A stretch of DNA of 7,293 nt from an uncultured Parabacteroides sp. (GTDB taxonomy: Bacteria; Bacteroidota; Bacteroidia; Bacteroidales; Tannerellaceae): assembly GCA_900552465.1 (NCBI GenBank), contig URZO01000145.1:1-7293 (forward strand). The letters are read 5' to 3'. The stretch's first letter is position 1, and the number at the start of each line of letters is the position of its first letter. The notes under the pieces were generated by a model. The model was given only the letters and a program-made list of their open reading frames with translations, was not told the DNA's origin and did no database searches. Positions 1-6,543 of this stretch are shown piece after piece. A program made the position numbers and the translations under genes.

Positions 1-531
1 GTTGAGCGACGTGCCGATCACCACGAAGATATCGCAGTCTTCCACCAGGCGGATGGCAGGGTCGATCATCGGGACGGCCTCGCCGAACCAAACGATAAAG
101 GGGCGGAGTTGCACGCCGTGCGGGTCCTTGTCGCCGATATGCAGGTCGGGGTTCTCCGGCGAGATATCGTATGTCGTATTCAGGTCGCGCACGGAGCAGG
201 CTTTCATCAGTTCGCCATGCAGGTGGATGACGTGGCTGCTACCGGCCCGTTCATGCAGGTTGTCGATATTCTGGGTGATGATCTGGACGTCGAACTCTTT
301 TTCCAGCTCGGCAAGCCCGATATGTCCGGCGTTGGGTTTCGTGTTCAGCAATTCCCGGCGTCGCTGATTGTAAAAGTTGAGTACCAGCTCCGGATCGGCC
401 GCAAAACCTTCCGGCGTAGCCACATCTTCCACCCTGTATTTCTCCCACAGTCCGTCCGAATCGCGGAACGTCGAAATACCACTCTCGGCGCTCATCCCGG
501 CACCTGTCAGCACGACTAATTTCTTTTTCAT
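1..531 (-). CDS. cobB: Sir2-family NAD-dependent protein deacylase (sirtuin, CobB-like), C-terminus cut by window edge
   Basis: This is the N-terminal 177 residues of a sirtuin, which removes acyl groups from lysines using NAD+ in the cytoplasm. ATG is at 531-529 and the frame stays open to base 1, ending in the NAD-binding motif G-T-S-L-N. Visible family motifs are GAGMSAESGI (residues 10-19), TFRD (21-24), TQNIDNLHERAG (86-97) and HLHGE (103-107) with the probable catalytic His105. Residues Y54 and R57 match the Tyr-x-x-Arg pair of SIRT5/CobB-type sirtuins, which is associated with removal of acidic acyl groups such as succinyl; desuccinylase activity is therefore inferred. The stretch between HLHGE and the WFGE motif, where most sirtuins carry four zinc-binding cysteines, has only one Cys (C112). 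About 55 C-terminal residues should lie outside the window. The gap to the upstream serpin stop is 43 bases on the same strand, and a promoter-like element lies in it. Confidence 0.93.
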   Translation of the reverse strand, partial: MKKKLVVLTGAGMSAESGISTFRDSDGLWEKYRVEDVATPEGFAADPELVLNFYNQRRRELLNTKPNAGHIGLAELEKEFDVQIITQNIDNLHERAGSSHVIHLHGELMKACSVRDLNTTYDISPENPDLHIGDKDPHGVQLRPFIVWFGEAVPMIDPAIRLVEDCDIFVVIGTSLN

Positions 532-555
532 AAGGCAGTTGTTCTATATTCCAGA

Positions 556-563
556 CAAATATA
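556..563 (-). promoter_or_regulatory. Candidate -7 promoter element of the sirtuin gene
   Basis: Read on the minus strand this is TATATTTG, an exact match to the Bacteroidetes -7 consensus TAnnTTTG, 24 bases upstream of the sirtuin ATG. No convincing -33 TTTG is seen at the usual spacing, and any -33 would lie inside the end of the serpin gene. It suggests that the sirtuin can be transcribed separately from the serpin. Confidence 0.4.
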
Positions 564-574
564 GGAAAGAAAAA

Positions 575-1819
575 TCATTCCGGCTTCCCAACTTTGCCTG
601 CAAATAGGATGGCGCCCGTACTTTTTTCTTTCAGCACGTAGCCGAAGGGGTGGTCGAAACGGATTTCGGCGGGCTGGGAAGGTCCAACGCCTGTCGTTGC
701 TGTTCCTCCTATTGTGACAGCGGCCGCCTCTGTACCGGATTCGTTCAGTTCGATGAATGTTTTCTGTTTAAGAAGATCAATATAAAGTCCGACTGTAGTG
801 GACATCTTTGTGAAGTTAGCAGAATAATCGTTGAAAGCATCTTGGATACCGAGGACTTTCATACTCCCGATCAGATCTTTTTCTGTTTGGATCACGAAAC
901 GGGGAAGGTATATCGTCATATTGACAGGATACATATTTTCATCCCAGTTAATCCCTGTTTCCCGGTCCAGGTCTGCGATTACTTTATCGATGTCTTTTTT
1001 CTCCGGATCGGTCGGGATGAAGAGGACCATGCTGAATGATTCGTTTCCGTAGGGCAGTTCTACTACCTGTACGTCTTCGTCGACATAGTAATTATTGCTT
1101 TGTGTTTGTTTCATCGTCGGGACCTTTACTATTCCACCGTTTGCCAGGTAGAACGGTTCGTCTTTCGTGTCCGATTTCTTAAACTCGTTTGTCCAGACAC
1201 CTTTAAAGTAGATGGCGTTGATCAGGTAGCTTACCATATCATCAGATATCTTGTCGATGATTTCCGGAATCAAGCCGTTCGTTTTCTGTTTACACCAGCT
1301 GTTGATCTTTTCCTGCGTGCTGTTGTCGAACGGTTCGTTGCTGACTTCCGCGTCGTAATAGGTTTTATTGGTTTGGATAAACTCGGGTAGCAGCGTGTAG
1401 CTGTTGTTTACCCACAAGCTGTTGGCGTTCGTGAAGATCGTCCGTCCGTCCAGTTTGGGCAGTTCGGTCTGCATCATTTTCACATACTCGTTGATCTGCT
1501 GGTTGGTGAAACCTTCAAAGCCGAGCGTTTTCTGCATCTCTGTGTATGTGTTGCCGTCCGCACCGTTCAGGATCATGCCCAGGCAAAGGCTGGCGCTTAG
1601 GGGCGAGATGCAAAAGTTTTCCTTATTCTTTTCCGATTTGGCAATTTCCCGGTAAAAGTCGAAGGAAAACTTTTGTACTTGTGTATTGATCTCACCTGAT
1701 TTGGTCGATAGCGGAATATCATAACGCGGAGTGTCTTTCCCGATATTCCCGCCGTCGTCGCTCGTACAGGACAAAAGACAAAAGGTAAATAGAATCGCTG
1801 ATAATAGTGTCGTTTTCAT
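575..1819 (-). CDS. Serpin family protease inhibitor, surface lipoprotein
   Basis: A 414-residue serpin. The start at 1819 is preferred over an in-frame ATG 20 codons upstream because it places a lipoprotein signal peptide at the N-terminus: hydrophobic residues 4-17, lipobox LLSC and acylated Cys18. The following T-S-D-D resembles the Bacteroidetes lipoprotein export signal, so display on the cell surface is likely. Serpin landmarks are FCISPLSASLCLGM (69-82), NANSLWVN (131-138), NAIYFKGVW (201-209) and FDHPFGY (388-394). The reactive-centre hinge E-S-G-T-E-A-A-A-V-T (360-369) has the small residues needed for loop insertion, so it should be a true inhibitor. Counting from the hinge puts P1-P1' at Thr376-Gly377 in a loop of Gly, Thr and Ala, which suggests elastase- or subtilisin-like targets (inference). 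Characterised relatives are bacterial gut and oral serpins such as miropin of Tannerella. It lies downstream of a hairpin that separates it from the B12 genes. Confidence 0.95.
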   Translation of the reverse strand: MKTTLLSAILFTFCLLSCTSDDGGNIGKDTPRYDIPLSTKSGEINTQVQKFSFDFYREIAKSEKNKENFCISPLSASLCLGMILNGADGNTYTEMQKTLGFEGFTNQQINEYVKMMQTELPKLDGRTIFTNANSLWVNNSYTLLPEFIQTNKTYYDAEVSNEPFDNSTQEKINSWCKQKTNGLIPEIIDKISDDMVSYLINAIYFKGVWTNEFKKSDTKDEPFYLANGGIVKVPTMKQTQSNNYYVDEDVQVVELPYGNESFSMVLFIPTDPEKKDIDKVIADLDRETGINWDENMYPVNMTIYLPRFVIQTEKDLIGSMKVLGIQDAFNDYSANFTKMSTTVGLYIDLLKQKTFIELNESGTEAAAVTIGGTATTGVGPSQPAEIRFDHPFGYVLKEKSTGAILFAGKVGKPE

Positions 1820-1841
1820 AAGGCATATATTTAAGTACTTA

Positions 1842-1849
1842 CTAATATA
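1842..1849 (-). promoter_or_regulatory. Weak candidate -7 promoter element of the serpin gene
   Basis: On the minus strand this reads TATATTAG, one mismatch from TAnnTTTG, 22 bases upstream of the chosen serpin ATG in an AT-rich stretch. No clear -33 element is found. The hairpin at 1910-1944 just upstream supports a separate promoter somewhere in 1820-1905, but this exact site is a guess. Confidence 0.25.
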
Positions 1850-1909
1850 TAGATGCACATTGGATCGGATTAGTTGCATGGAAAAGACAAAAAATCAGTG
1901 TGTTGAAAC

Positions 1910-1944
1910 ACCCTTGTTCCCGCGCCCCGCGCGGGAACAAGGGT
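1910..1944 (-). terminator. GC-rich hairpin between the lipoprotein and serpin genes, probable terminator
   Basis: The arms ACCCTTGTTCCCGCG (1910-1924) and CGCGGGAACAAGGGT (1930-1944) are perfectly complementary over 15 bp, and C1925/G1929 can add a pair to leave a three-base loop. It begins 36 bases past the lipoprotein stop. On the minus strand a T-run (TTTTTTG) follows only about 15 bases later, so it is not a classic intrinsic terminator. On the plus strand AGTTTTG follows directly, but no plus-strand gene ends here. It is best read as the 3' end of the B12 unit. Confidence 0.5.
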
Positions 1945-1979
1945 AGTTTTGTACACCGCCCAGCTGTCAGCGGATCGGA

Positions 1980-3269
1980 TCAATCGTTTTCTATCACACG
2001 AATGATGTCGAAGTAGAATTCGCCGGCCACTTCCGCACCTTTCTCTACGGTTCCGGTCTTGGTGTCGTAGATGTAGATGATGGCATTGGCGTCGGCTTCG
2101 GTGTTTACGCCGATGTATGCTTTCTCGTTGAAGAGAACGGAACGCTGTGAGAAACGGCCGCCACTGTAAGCGAGTTCTTTGCCGTTATAGCTTAAGCGTG
2201 TTCTTTGGTTCGTGGTAAGGTCGATGATGGAGTAATAGTGGCTATAGCTGTCGATTGCCGTGCCGGCTGCATCGTTACGTGAATAAGCAAGAGCTTTGCC
2301 GTTGCCCAGGTACTGGATGGTGAGCAGCTTGCCGTCCGGGTTCGGATATCCTTCGTAAGTAGGATCGAAATCGGTCTCGCCATTCTTGATGCGTAGGAGG
2401 TGTCCTTGTTCAACCCCGTCCTTGTCGGTCAACGCAGCAAGATAGAGGTTGCCGTTTTCGTCATACATGACACAATCCTGCATCAGCTCTCCGTAGGCGC
2501 TTCCTGCCATCTCTTCGGCAAGTGAGTTGCGCTTGTTGCTTTCTACTGTCAGGTCGGAAGGATTGAGGACTGCGGTGTAGAAAGCAGTAGTTGTCTTGCC
2601 GCTCTTGCCCGAGAGGCCGTTTTTCCCGTAATAGAAATAGAAAAGTTTTCCTGCCTTTTCATTATAGGTAAGGATGCCCGATGTCGTGAACTTCTTTGTC
2701 ACTTCGCCCTCTACTTCAGATTCCGGCAGCGGGATGTCTAATGTGCCTTCGTCGATAATCGACATATTACCGGCGTTCAGCTTAGTCCAAAGTATCTTGC
2801 TTGCGTCTCCATTGGCAGCCATGATAACGAGCGTATTATCGTCGATCCAGGCGTGAGTGTACGAACGGACCTTATAGGAATTTGTTTTGAACGGGCACTT
2901 GGCAGTCTCCACTACTTTGTTATCCAGAATCTGATACTTCACGAAACCGTCTTCGCCGGAAGGGACCTGGTAATAATATTTACCTCTTGAGATGCTTTCC
3001 ATGGAATAGTCTCCCAGTTCTGTTCCTTCCCCTTTGACGGTGATGGTTCCCATATCGGCCGTCAACTTGCTGATGCTGTTGACGATCGTTGTGTTCTTGC
3101 TGCTCATGCCGCCGTGTTTCCCGACTGTCAGGAAGAGATCGAAATGGTACTTGCTTTCACCGGTTTCCGGTATGTTGTTCACTTCGTCGTCATCATCTGA
3201 ACAAGCCGTGAATCCAAGTGTGATCAGGGCTGTCAGGAAGGCCAGTAATGCAAATTTGAACTTCTTCAT
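1980..3269 (-). CDS. Surface lipoprotein, DUF4374-like (XusB-type fold), probable cobalamin or corrinoid binder
   Basis: A 429-residue lipoprotein with signal sequence residues 1-22, lipobox FTAC and acylated Cys23. It is followed by S-D-D-D-D-E, an excellent match to the Bacteroides lipoprotein surface-export signal. The body consists of short beta-rich units with turns such as DENGNLYLAALTDKDG and IYIYDTKTGTVEKG, as expected of a beta-propeller-like protein. The phrase LLRIKNGETDFDP and the C-terminal GEFYFDIIRVIE resemble my memory of DUF4374 proteins, the family of the Bacteroides siderophore-binding lipoprotein XusB; no profile search was possible. It starts 26 bases after the receptor stop with no promoter between, so it is co-transcribed under the upstream B12 riboswitch. 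It probably caps the receptor and captures ligand, the job that BtuG does in Bacteroides. Ligand identity rests on context only. An iron-siderophore role is the alternative, but the riboswitch argues against it. Confidence 0.85.
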   Translation of the reverse strand: MKKFKFALLAFLTALITLGFTACSDDDDEVNNIPETGESKYHFDLFLTVGKHGGMSSKNTTIVNSISKLTADMGTITVKGEGTELGDYSMESISRGKYYYQVPSGEDGFVKYQILDNKVVETAKCPFKTNSYKVRSYTHAWIDDNTLVIMAANGDASKILWTKLNAGNMSIIDEGTLDIPLPESEVEGEVTKKFTTSGILTYNEKAGKLFYFYYGKNGLSGKSGKTTTAFYTAVLNPSDLTVESNKRNSLAEEMAGSAYGELMQDCVMYDENGNLYLAALTDKDGVEQGHLLRIKNGETDFDPTYEGYPNPDGKLLTIQYLGNGKALAYSRNDAAGTAIDSYSHYYSIIDLTTNQRTRLSYNGKELAYSGGRFSQRSVLFNEKAYIGVNTEADANAIIYIYDTKTGTVEKGAEVAGEFYFDIIRVIEND

Positions 3270-3295
3270 TTTTCTTGTTTTTTTAATATGGATAA

Positions 3296-5653
3296 TTAAT
3301 GAATGAATACTCTGAACTTGGCAAAGAAGGCGCGTCCCGGCTTTTGCAGCTTGTAGTTGTCGTAGGCCGTTTCGTTGAGGAAATTGTCACATTCCAATGC
3401 GATGTTGTAGCGGTCGTGCATCCATGAGTACGTGACATTGGCGTTGCAGATGTGTTGCGAAGGGATACGCGCTTTGGTGTCGCGGTTCCCATAGGCTTCC
3501 CATGTCAGGAAATACCAGTGTACCCACTGGAACGTACAGGCTGCGCGCAGCTTGCCGTCGTGTCGCAGAAGGTTGCGGAAGGTGTAGCTCGCCTCCGCGC
3601 TGCCGAACAGCCAGGGGCGGTTGGGGACATGGTTCTTATAGGTGGCGGAGGGTTTTCCGTCTTCTTTGAACTCTTGCCGGTCGCGTGCATCCTGATAGCT
3701 GGCATTGGCCATGAGTTGCAACCGTCCGTCCCAGTCGTAGCGCACTTCGCCTTCCACGCCCTTGATGTGGACGGCGGGATCGTTGACATACTGCATCATG
3801 CCCTCCTTTTCGATGACGGAGGTCTGTATGTAATTGTCCACATAGCGCAGGAAACCGTTTGCTTCGTAATAGACGGTATGTCTGCCGGCGGGACGCCAGG
3901 TCCCGAACAGGGCGAGGTTGACGTTGTTGCTCTTTTCCGGTTCCAGCGCCACGTTGGCATAGATGGTGGTCCCGTTGCCTAACAGTTCGCGGGCGATAGG
4001 CAGGCGCACGCTATGCTCGTATGAGACCTTTACGGCCAACGGTTCGAAGAACATGTAACGCAGTCCGGTCCCGTATCCGAAATAGTTCTTGGTGGTAGAA
4101 CCTTGCACCTTGTTCGAGCCTGTCACGGTGGACTGGTCGGTTTGCCGGATATTGGGATGGTTCACGTAGTCTTTGGCGAAGAATACGTTCTGCATCTTCC
4201 CGTCGAAAAACGACTGGCTATAGGTCAGTCCGACGATATGCTTGGTTACGGCGTCGTTCGAGGGGACGAAACTTTGGTCCAGATCGTCATAGCGGTCGTT
4301 TCCGGTGCGGCTCAGATGATAGTTCAGGTTGAAGCTGTGATGTCCGTCCAGGCGGTAATCCAGATTGGCACGCGCGATGGTCAGCGGACGTTTGTAATGG
4401 CGCATGGAGGGTTCGCCGCCACGGATTTCGTTGCGTTGGCTCACGATGTAGCCTCCGTCCCAATAGTATTTGCGATAGGCCGTATCGACGGTGATGGAAT
4501 GATCCCACGTGTGCGACAAGGTTACTTTCAGTGTCATGCCTTCTGTGAGGAAATTGTATTTATTGTAGCGCGCCGATACGTTCCAGGCGTCCGAATTACG
4601 CTCTGCCATGCCGTAGACTTTGGTCTGTACGGAGCCGGTCTGCAACTCTTTGTCTGTTTTGGAGTAGGAGGCGGAAACGAAGAACTCGTCTGCCCACGAC
4701 TTGCCGACGACGCCTGCTTCTATCTGTGTCAATAACGAGAAATAGCCGTCGTGGAAACGTTTGGGGTTGCCGGTGATAAAGCGGTCGCCTGTTTCATTGC
4801 GCATCTCCACGCCTTTCATCCGGTAGTCGTTCTTCGAATAGTTGATGCCGACAGTAGGGCGCACGATCAATCCCGTGTGTCGTTCCACAAACTGCGCGTT
4901 CAGGTCGGCGCGGTGCGTGTGGAAGGACCCGATGCTGTAAGAAGCATCCAGAAAGTTTGTCTTTTCCGCCTTTGTGATGATGTTGACGGCGCCACCCAAT
5001 GCGTCCGTTCCCAATGAGGCCGGCACTACTCCTTTATAGATCTCCACCCGGTCGACCAGGTTGACGGGCAGGTTGGCGAGTGTCACGTTGCTCCCTTTGC
5101 TGTCCAACGGGACGCCGTCGATGAAGTAGCGGACGGAGTTGCCGGATAGTCCGTTGATGGAAAGGTCGAAGTCGGAGCCTACGCCTCCCTCTTCGCGCAC
5201 TTTGATGCCTGCCGCCCGGTTCACCAGGTTGTTGAGGTTGTTCAGCGAGTTGACGATCGGTTTAATGTCGAGCGCATTAACCGCGAATGCACCTTCTTTC
5301 AATTGTTGCGTCTTTGTTTTTCCGTACACTTCGACGGAGTTGAGGGTGACGGCACTTTCCTTTAAGGCGAAATTGAGGGTCCGGTTTGCTTGCAGGTCGA
5401 GTGCTGTCCGGATCGTTTCGTAGCCGACGGAAGAGACGACGAGTGTCAGCTTGCCGCGTGTGATTTTCAGGGAATAGCGTCCCTTGTCGTCGGTATACGT
5501 TCCGTTTGTCGTATTTTCGACCGCGATTGTGACCGATGGCAGTGATATCCCTTGCGAGTCTGTCACTTTCCCGGACAAAGTGATTTTGTTTTGTGCCGGA
5601 ACGAATTGCGGCAGACAGAGAAACAACAGTAAAATGTGTACAAAGACTTTCAT
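3296..5653 (-). CDS. TonB-dependent outer-membrane receptor, BtuB-like, predicted cobalamin transporter
   Basis: A 785-residue outer-membrane active transporter powered by TonB-ExbBD. A type I signal peptide covers residues 1-20 (cleavage VPA|Q). A carboxypeptidase-D regulatory-like domain (about 24-100; GKVTDSQG, DDKGRYSL, VGYET) comes next. A TonB-box-like stretch LNSVEVYG (104-111) is followed by a plug domain (about 115-228) with YFIDGVPLD (176-184), VDRVEIYKGVVPASLG (200-215) and GGAVNIITK (220-228). Residues 230-785 form the beta-barrel, ending in the aromatic-rich FFAKFRVFIH typical of outer-membrane insertion. It is much shorter than SusC-type glycan receptors (about 1000 residues), and no SusD follows. 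Substrate assignment comes from the cobalamin riboswitch in its leader and from the co-transcribed surface lipoprotein. Inner-membrane BtuFCD genes are not in the window. The family is certain; cobalamin versus another corrinoid is inferred. Confidence 0.93.
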   Translation of the reverse strand: MKVFVHILLLFLCLPQFVPAQNKITLSGKVTDSQGISLPSVTIAVENTTNGTYTDDKGRYSLKITRGKLTLVVSSVGYETIRTALDLQANRTLNFALKESAVTLNSVEVYGKTKTQQLKEGAFAVNALDIKPIVNSLNNLNNLVNRAAGIKVREEGGVGSDFDLSINGLSGNSVRYFIDGVPLDSKGSNVTLANLPVNLVDRVEIYKGVVPASLGTDALGGAVNIITKAEKTNFLDASYSIGSFHTHRADLNAQFVERHTGLIVRPTVGINYSKNDYRMKGVEMRNETGDRFITGNPKRFHDGYFSLLTQIEAGVVGKSWADEFFVSASYSKTDKELQTGSVQTKVYGMAERNSDAWNVSARYNKYNFLTEGMTLKVTLSHTWDHSITVDTAYRKYYWDGGYIVSQRNEIRGGEPSMRHYKRPLTIARANLDYRLDGHHSFNLNYHLSRTGNDRYDDLDQSFVPSNDAVTKHIVGLTYSQSFFDGKMQNVFFAKDYVNHPNIRQTDQSTVTGSNKVQGSTTKNYFGYGTGLRYMFFEPLAVKVSYEHSVRLPIARELLGNGTTIYANVALEPEKSNNVNLALFGTWRPAGRHTVYYEANGFLRYVDNYIQTSVIEKEGMMQYVNDPAVHIKGVEGEVRYDWDGRLQLMANASYQDARDRQEFKEDGKPSATYKNHVPNRPWLFGSAEASYTFRNLLRHDGKLRAACTFQWVHWYFLTWEAYGNRDTKARIPSQHICNANVTYSWMHDRYNIALECDNFLNETAYDNYKLQKPGRAFFAKFRVFIH

Positions 5654-5657
5654 GTAG

Positions 5658-5692
5658 CCCCTTGTTATCGTGATTCATGACTTGCTCAGGGG
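5658..5692 (-). promoter_or_regulatory. Small stem-loop next to the receptor start, candidate riboswitch expression platform
   Basis: On the minus strand CCCCT (5692-5688) can pair with AGGGG (5662-5658), and the AGGGG arm lies only four bases before the ATG at 5653. AGGGG is the nearest thing to a Shine-Dalgarno site for this gene. A 5-bp stem with a 25-base loop is weak, so this is only a candidate. No clear intrinsic terminator with a T-run is seen between the aptamer and the ATG, which favours translational control. Confidence 0.3.
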
Positions 5693-5793
5693 AGAATGCA
5701 CACAAAGAGAACGATTTCTTTACGCAGGATAAAGACTGATCAGGCTCGATGTTTTGCTGCTTTATTTCCCGAAAGCATTAAAACTATAGTTGT

Positions 5794-5969
5794 ATTGGCA
5801 GGTCTTCTGACTTGTTCCGTCTTTGAATGCCTTCCCAACGATTTCTCGTCAGTGGCTATAGCGTATTCAAAGATTTGGAAGGAACTTACAGCAGCGGGTC
5901 TGTTCAGGATTTGCACCTGATTCCCTTTTCATCACGCTCCCGTAGCGGTTGGGAGCCGTGAAACCAAAA
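5794..5969 (-). promoter_or_regulatory. Cobalamin (B12) riboswitch, AdoCbl class-I type
   Basis: All the conserved blocks appear in order on the minus strand. There is a 5' stem-loop with arms GCTCCC/GGGAGC (5936-5941 with 5951-5956), then AAAAGGGAA (5921-5929), GGTGCAAATCC (5907-5917), GCTGCTGTAAGT (5884-5895), GCCACTG (5850-5856), GGGAAGGC (5829-5836) and the 3' B12 box AGTCAGAAGACCTGCC (5797-5812). TTGG and CCAA at the two ends form the closing helix. An extra 8-bp helix pairs CTTTGAAT (5865-5872) with ATTCAAAG (5821-5828). Cobalamin binding would reduce expression of the receptor and lipoprotein downstream. About 140 bases of leader separate the aptamer from the receptor ATG and hold the expression platform. 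Confidence 0.97.
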
Positions 5970-5975
5970 CTGCGG

Positions 5976-6005
5976 CAAAGGTACTAAAAAAGTCTGTTCT
6001 TGCAA
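5976..6005 (-). promoter_or_regulatory. Promoter of the B12 uptake operon
   Basis: On the minus strand TACCTTTG (5983-5976) matches the Bacteroidetes -7 consensus TAnnTTTG exactly. A -33-like TTG (6005-6003, in CTTG) lies 19 bases upstream, the usual spacing. Transcription would start near 5970, which places the riboswitch aptamer at the very 5' end of the transcript. Confidence 0.65.
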
Positions 6006-6047
6006 GAAGGCGGAGGTAAAACGGATGCGTGTTATTGAAAATCAAGT

Positions 6048-6080
6048 ATAATATACCTATAAATAGGGATTGTATATTAT
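6048..6080 (+). promoter_or_regulatory. AT-rich inverted repeat, candidate operator
   Basis: ATAATATAC (6048-6056) and GTATATTAT (6072-6080) are perfect 9-base inverted copies separated by 15 bases. The right arm overlaps the proposed -33 element of the plus-strand gene. A dimeric repressor could bind here. The sequence is not a recognised Fur or Zur box, and AT-rich DNA gives such repeats by chance, so this remains tentative. Confidence 0.35.
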
Positions 6081-6100
6081 CGCAGAATATACGAACTTTG
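6069..6100 (+). promoter_or_regulatory. Candidate promoter of the histidine-rich membrane protein gene
   Basis: GAACTTTG (6093-6100) is one mismatch from the Bacteroidetes -7 consensus TAnnTTTG. ATTG (6069-6072) lies 20 bases upstream as a -33-like element. Transcription would start about 32 bases before the ATG at 6139. This promoter is back-to-back with the B12 operon promoter, about 70 bases away. Confidence 0.45.
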
Positions 6101-6138
6101 CAACCTGAATAGTTGTTATATCGTATAGTTGGCGATAA

Positions 6139-6492
6139 ATGGATAAATTAAGGACATATCTGAGGATTGCGCTTCCGGTACTTTTTATTTCGTACTTAGG
6201 ATGCCTGATCGCTTTTACCCACGTTCATATCGTGAATGGGGTAACGATTGTCCATTCCCATCCCTATCAGAAAAATGACGACGGGACTCCCAAGGAAGAA
6301 CATAATTACGCCGAGTTCCAGTTATTACACCAGCTTTCGACTATCCAGATCAGCGGGGCAGCCTTTGCCCACGTGTTGATTGCGGCACTTCTGACCGCCT
6401 ACTGTATTCTTTCCAACCGTCCGGTCTACCCGGATCACCTTCGCCCTGTCCTGGGGAAGGTCTCGTTGAGGGCACCGCCTTTTGTCTGTTAA
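6139..6492 (+). CDS. Small histidine-rich membrane protein of unknown function
   Basis: A 117-residue protein. A hydrophobic segment spans about residues 10-27 and runs straight into FTHVHIVNGVTIVHSHPY, giving His28, His30, His39 and His41. Further histidines are at 55, 64 and 78. A second hydrophobic helix spans about 72-92, followed by a basic, proline-containing tail ending in LRAPPFVC. The likely topology is two membrane helices with the histidine-rich loop (28-70) outside the cytoplasm. The HxH...HSHP pattern suggests binding of a metal such as zinc, cobalt or copper, but this is inference. I recall similar small proteins in Bacteroidetes near metal or TonB-receptor genes without an assigned function. 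It is transcribed divergently from the B12 operon and has its own promoter-like site. No Shine-Dalgarno is seen before the ATG, as is usual in this phylum. Other members of its unit, if any, are not in the window. Confidence 0.75.
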   Translation: MDKLRTYLRIALPVLFISYLGCLIAFTHVHIVNGVTIVHSHPYQKNDDGTPKEEHNYAEFQLLHQLSTIQISGAAFAHVLIAALLTAYCILSNRPVYPDHLRPVLGKVSLRAPPFVC

Positions 6493-6512
6493 ATTATAAA
6501 TGATGATTTAAC
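6488..6512 (+). terminator. Weak AT-rich stem-loop at the end of the histidine-rich gene
   Basis: GTTAAAT (6488-6494, containing the TAA stop) is complementary to ATTTAAC (6506-6512) with an 11-base loop, followed by a T-rich stretch GGTTTGTTTAT. The stem has almost no GC, so termination would be inefficient. The stronger hairpin from 6544 may do the job instead. Confidence 0.3.
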
Positions 6513-6543
6513 GGTTTGTTTATATCGCCCGGTGGTAACTCCT

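Noticed and set aside
1820..1879. 20-codon N-terminal extension of the serpin
   Set aside because: The upstream ATG would bury the lipoprotein signal peptide in the interior; starting at 1819 gives a standard signal sequence and lipobox.
3452..3982. 176-codon plus-strand open frame
   Set aside because: Also antisense to the receptor barrel, without recognisable motifs or a start signal.
4103..4735. 210-codon plus-strand open frame opposite the receptor gene
   Set aside because: It is antisense to the beta-barrel coding sequence, which has clear family motifs; long antisense frames are common opposite GC-rich genes.
5277..5705. 142-codon minus-strand open frame overlapping the receptor start
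   Set aside because: It is a frame-shifted shadow of the receptor's N-terminus; the receptor frame has signal peptide, domain and plug motifs.
5696..5920. 74-codon plus-strand open frame
   Set aside because: It is the antisense of the cobalamin riboswitch and its leader; the apparent protein simply translates the conserved aptamer blocks backwards. It is a likely source of false hypothetical proteins.
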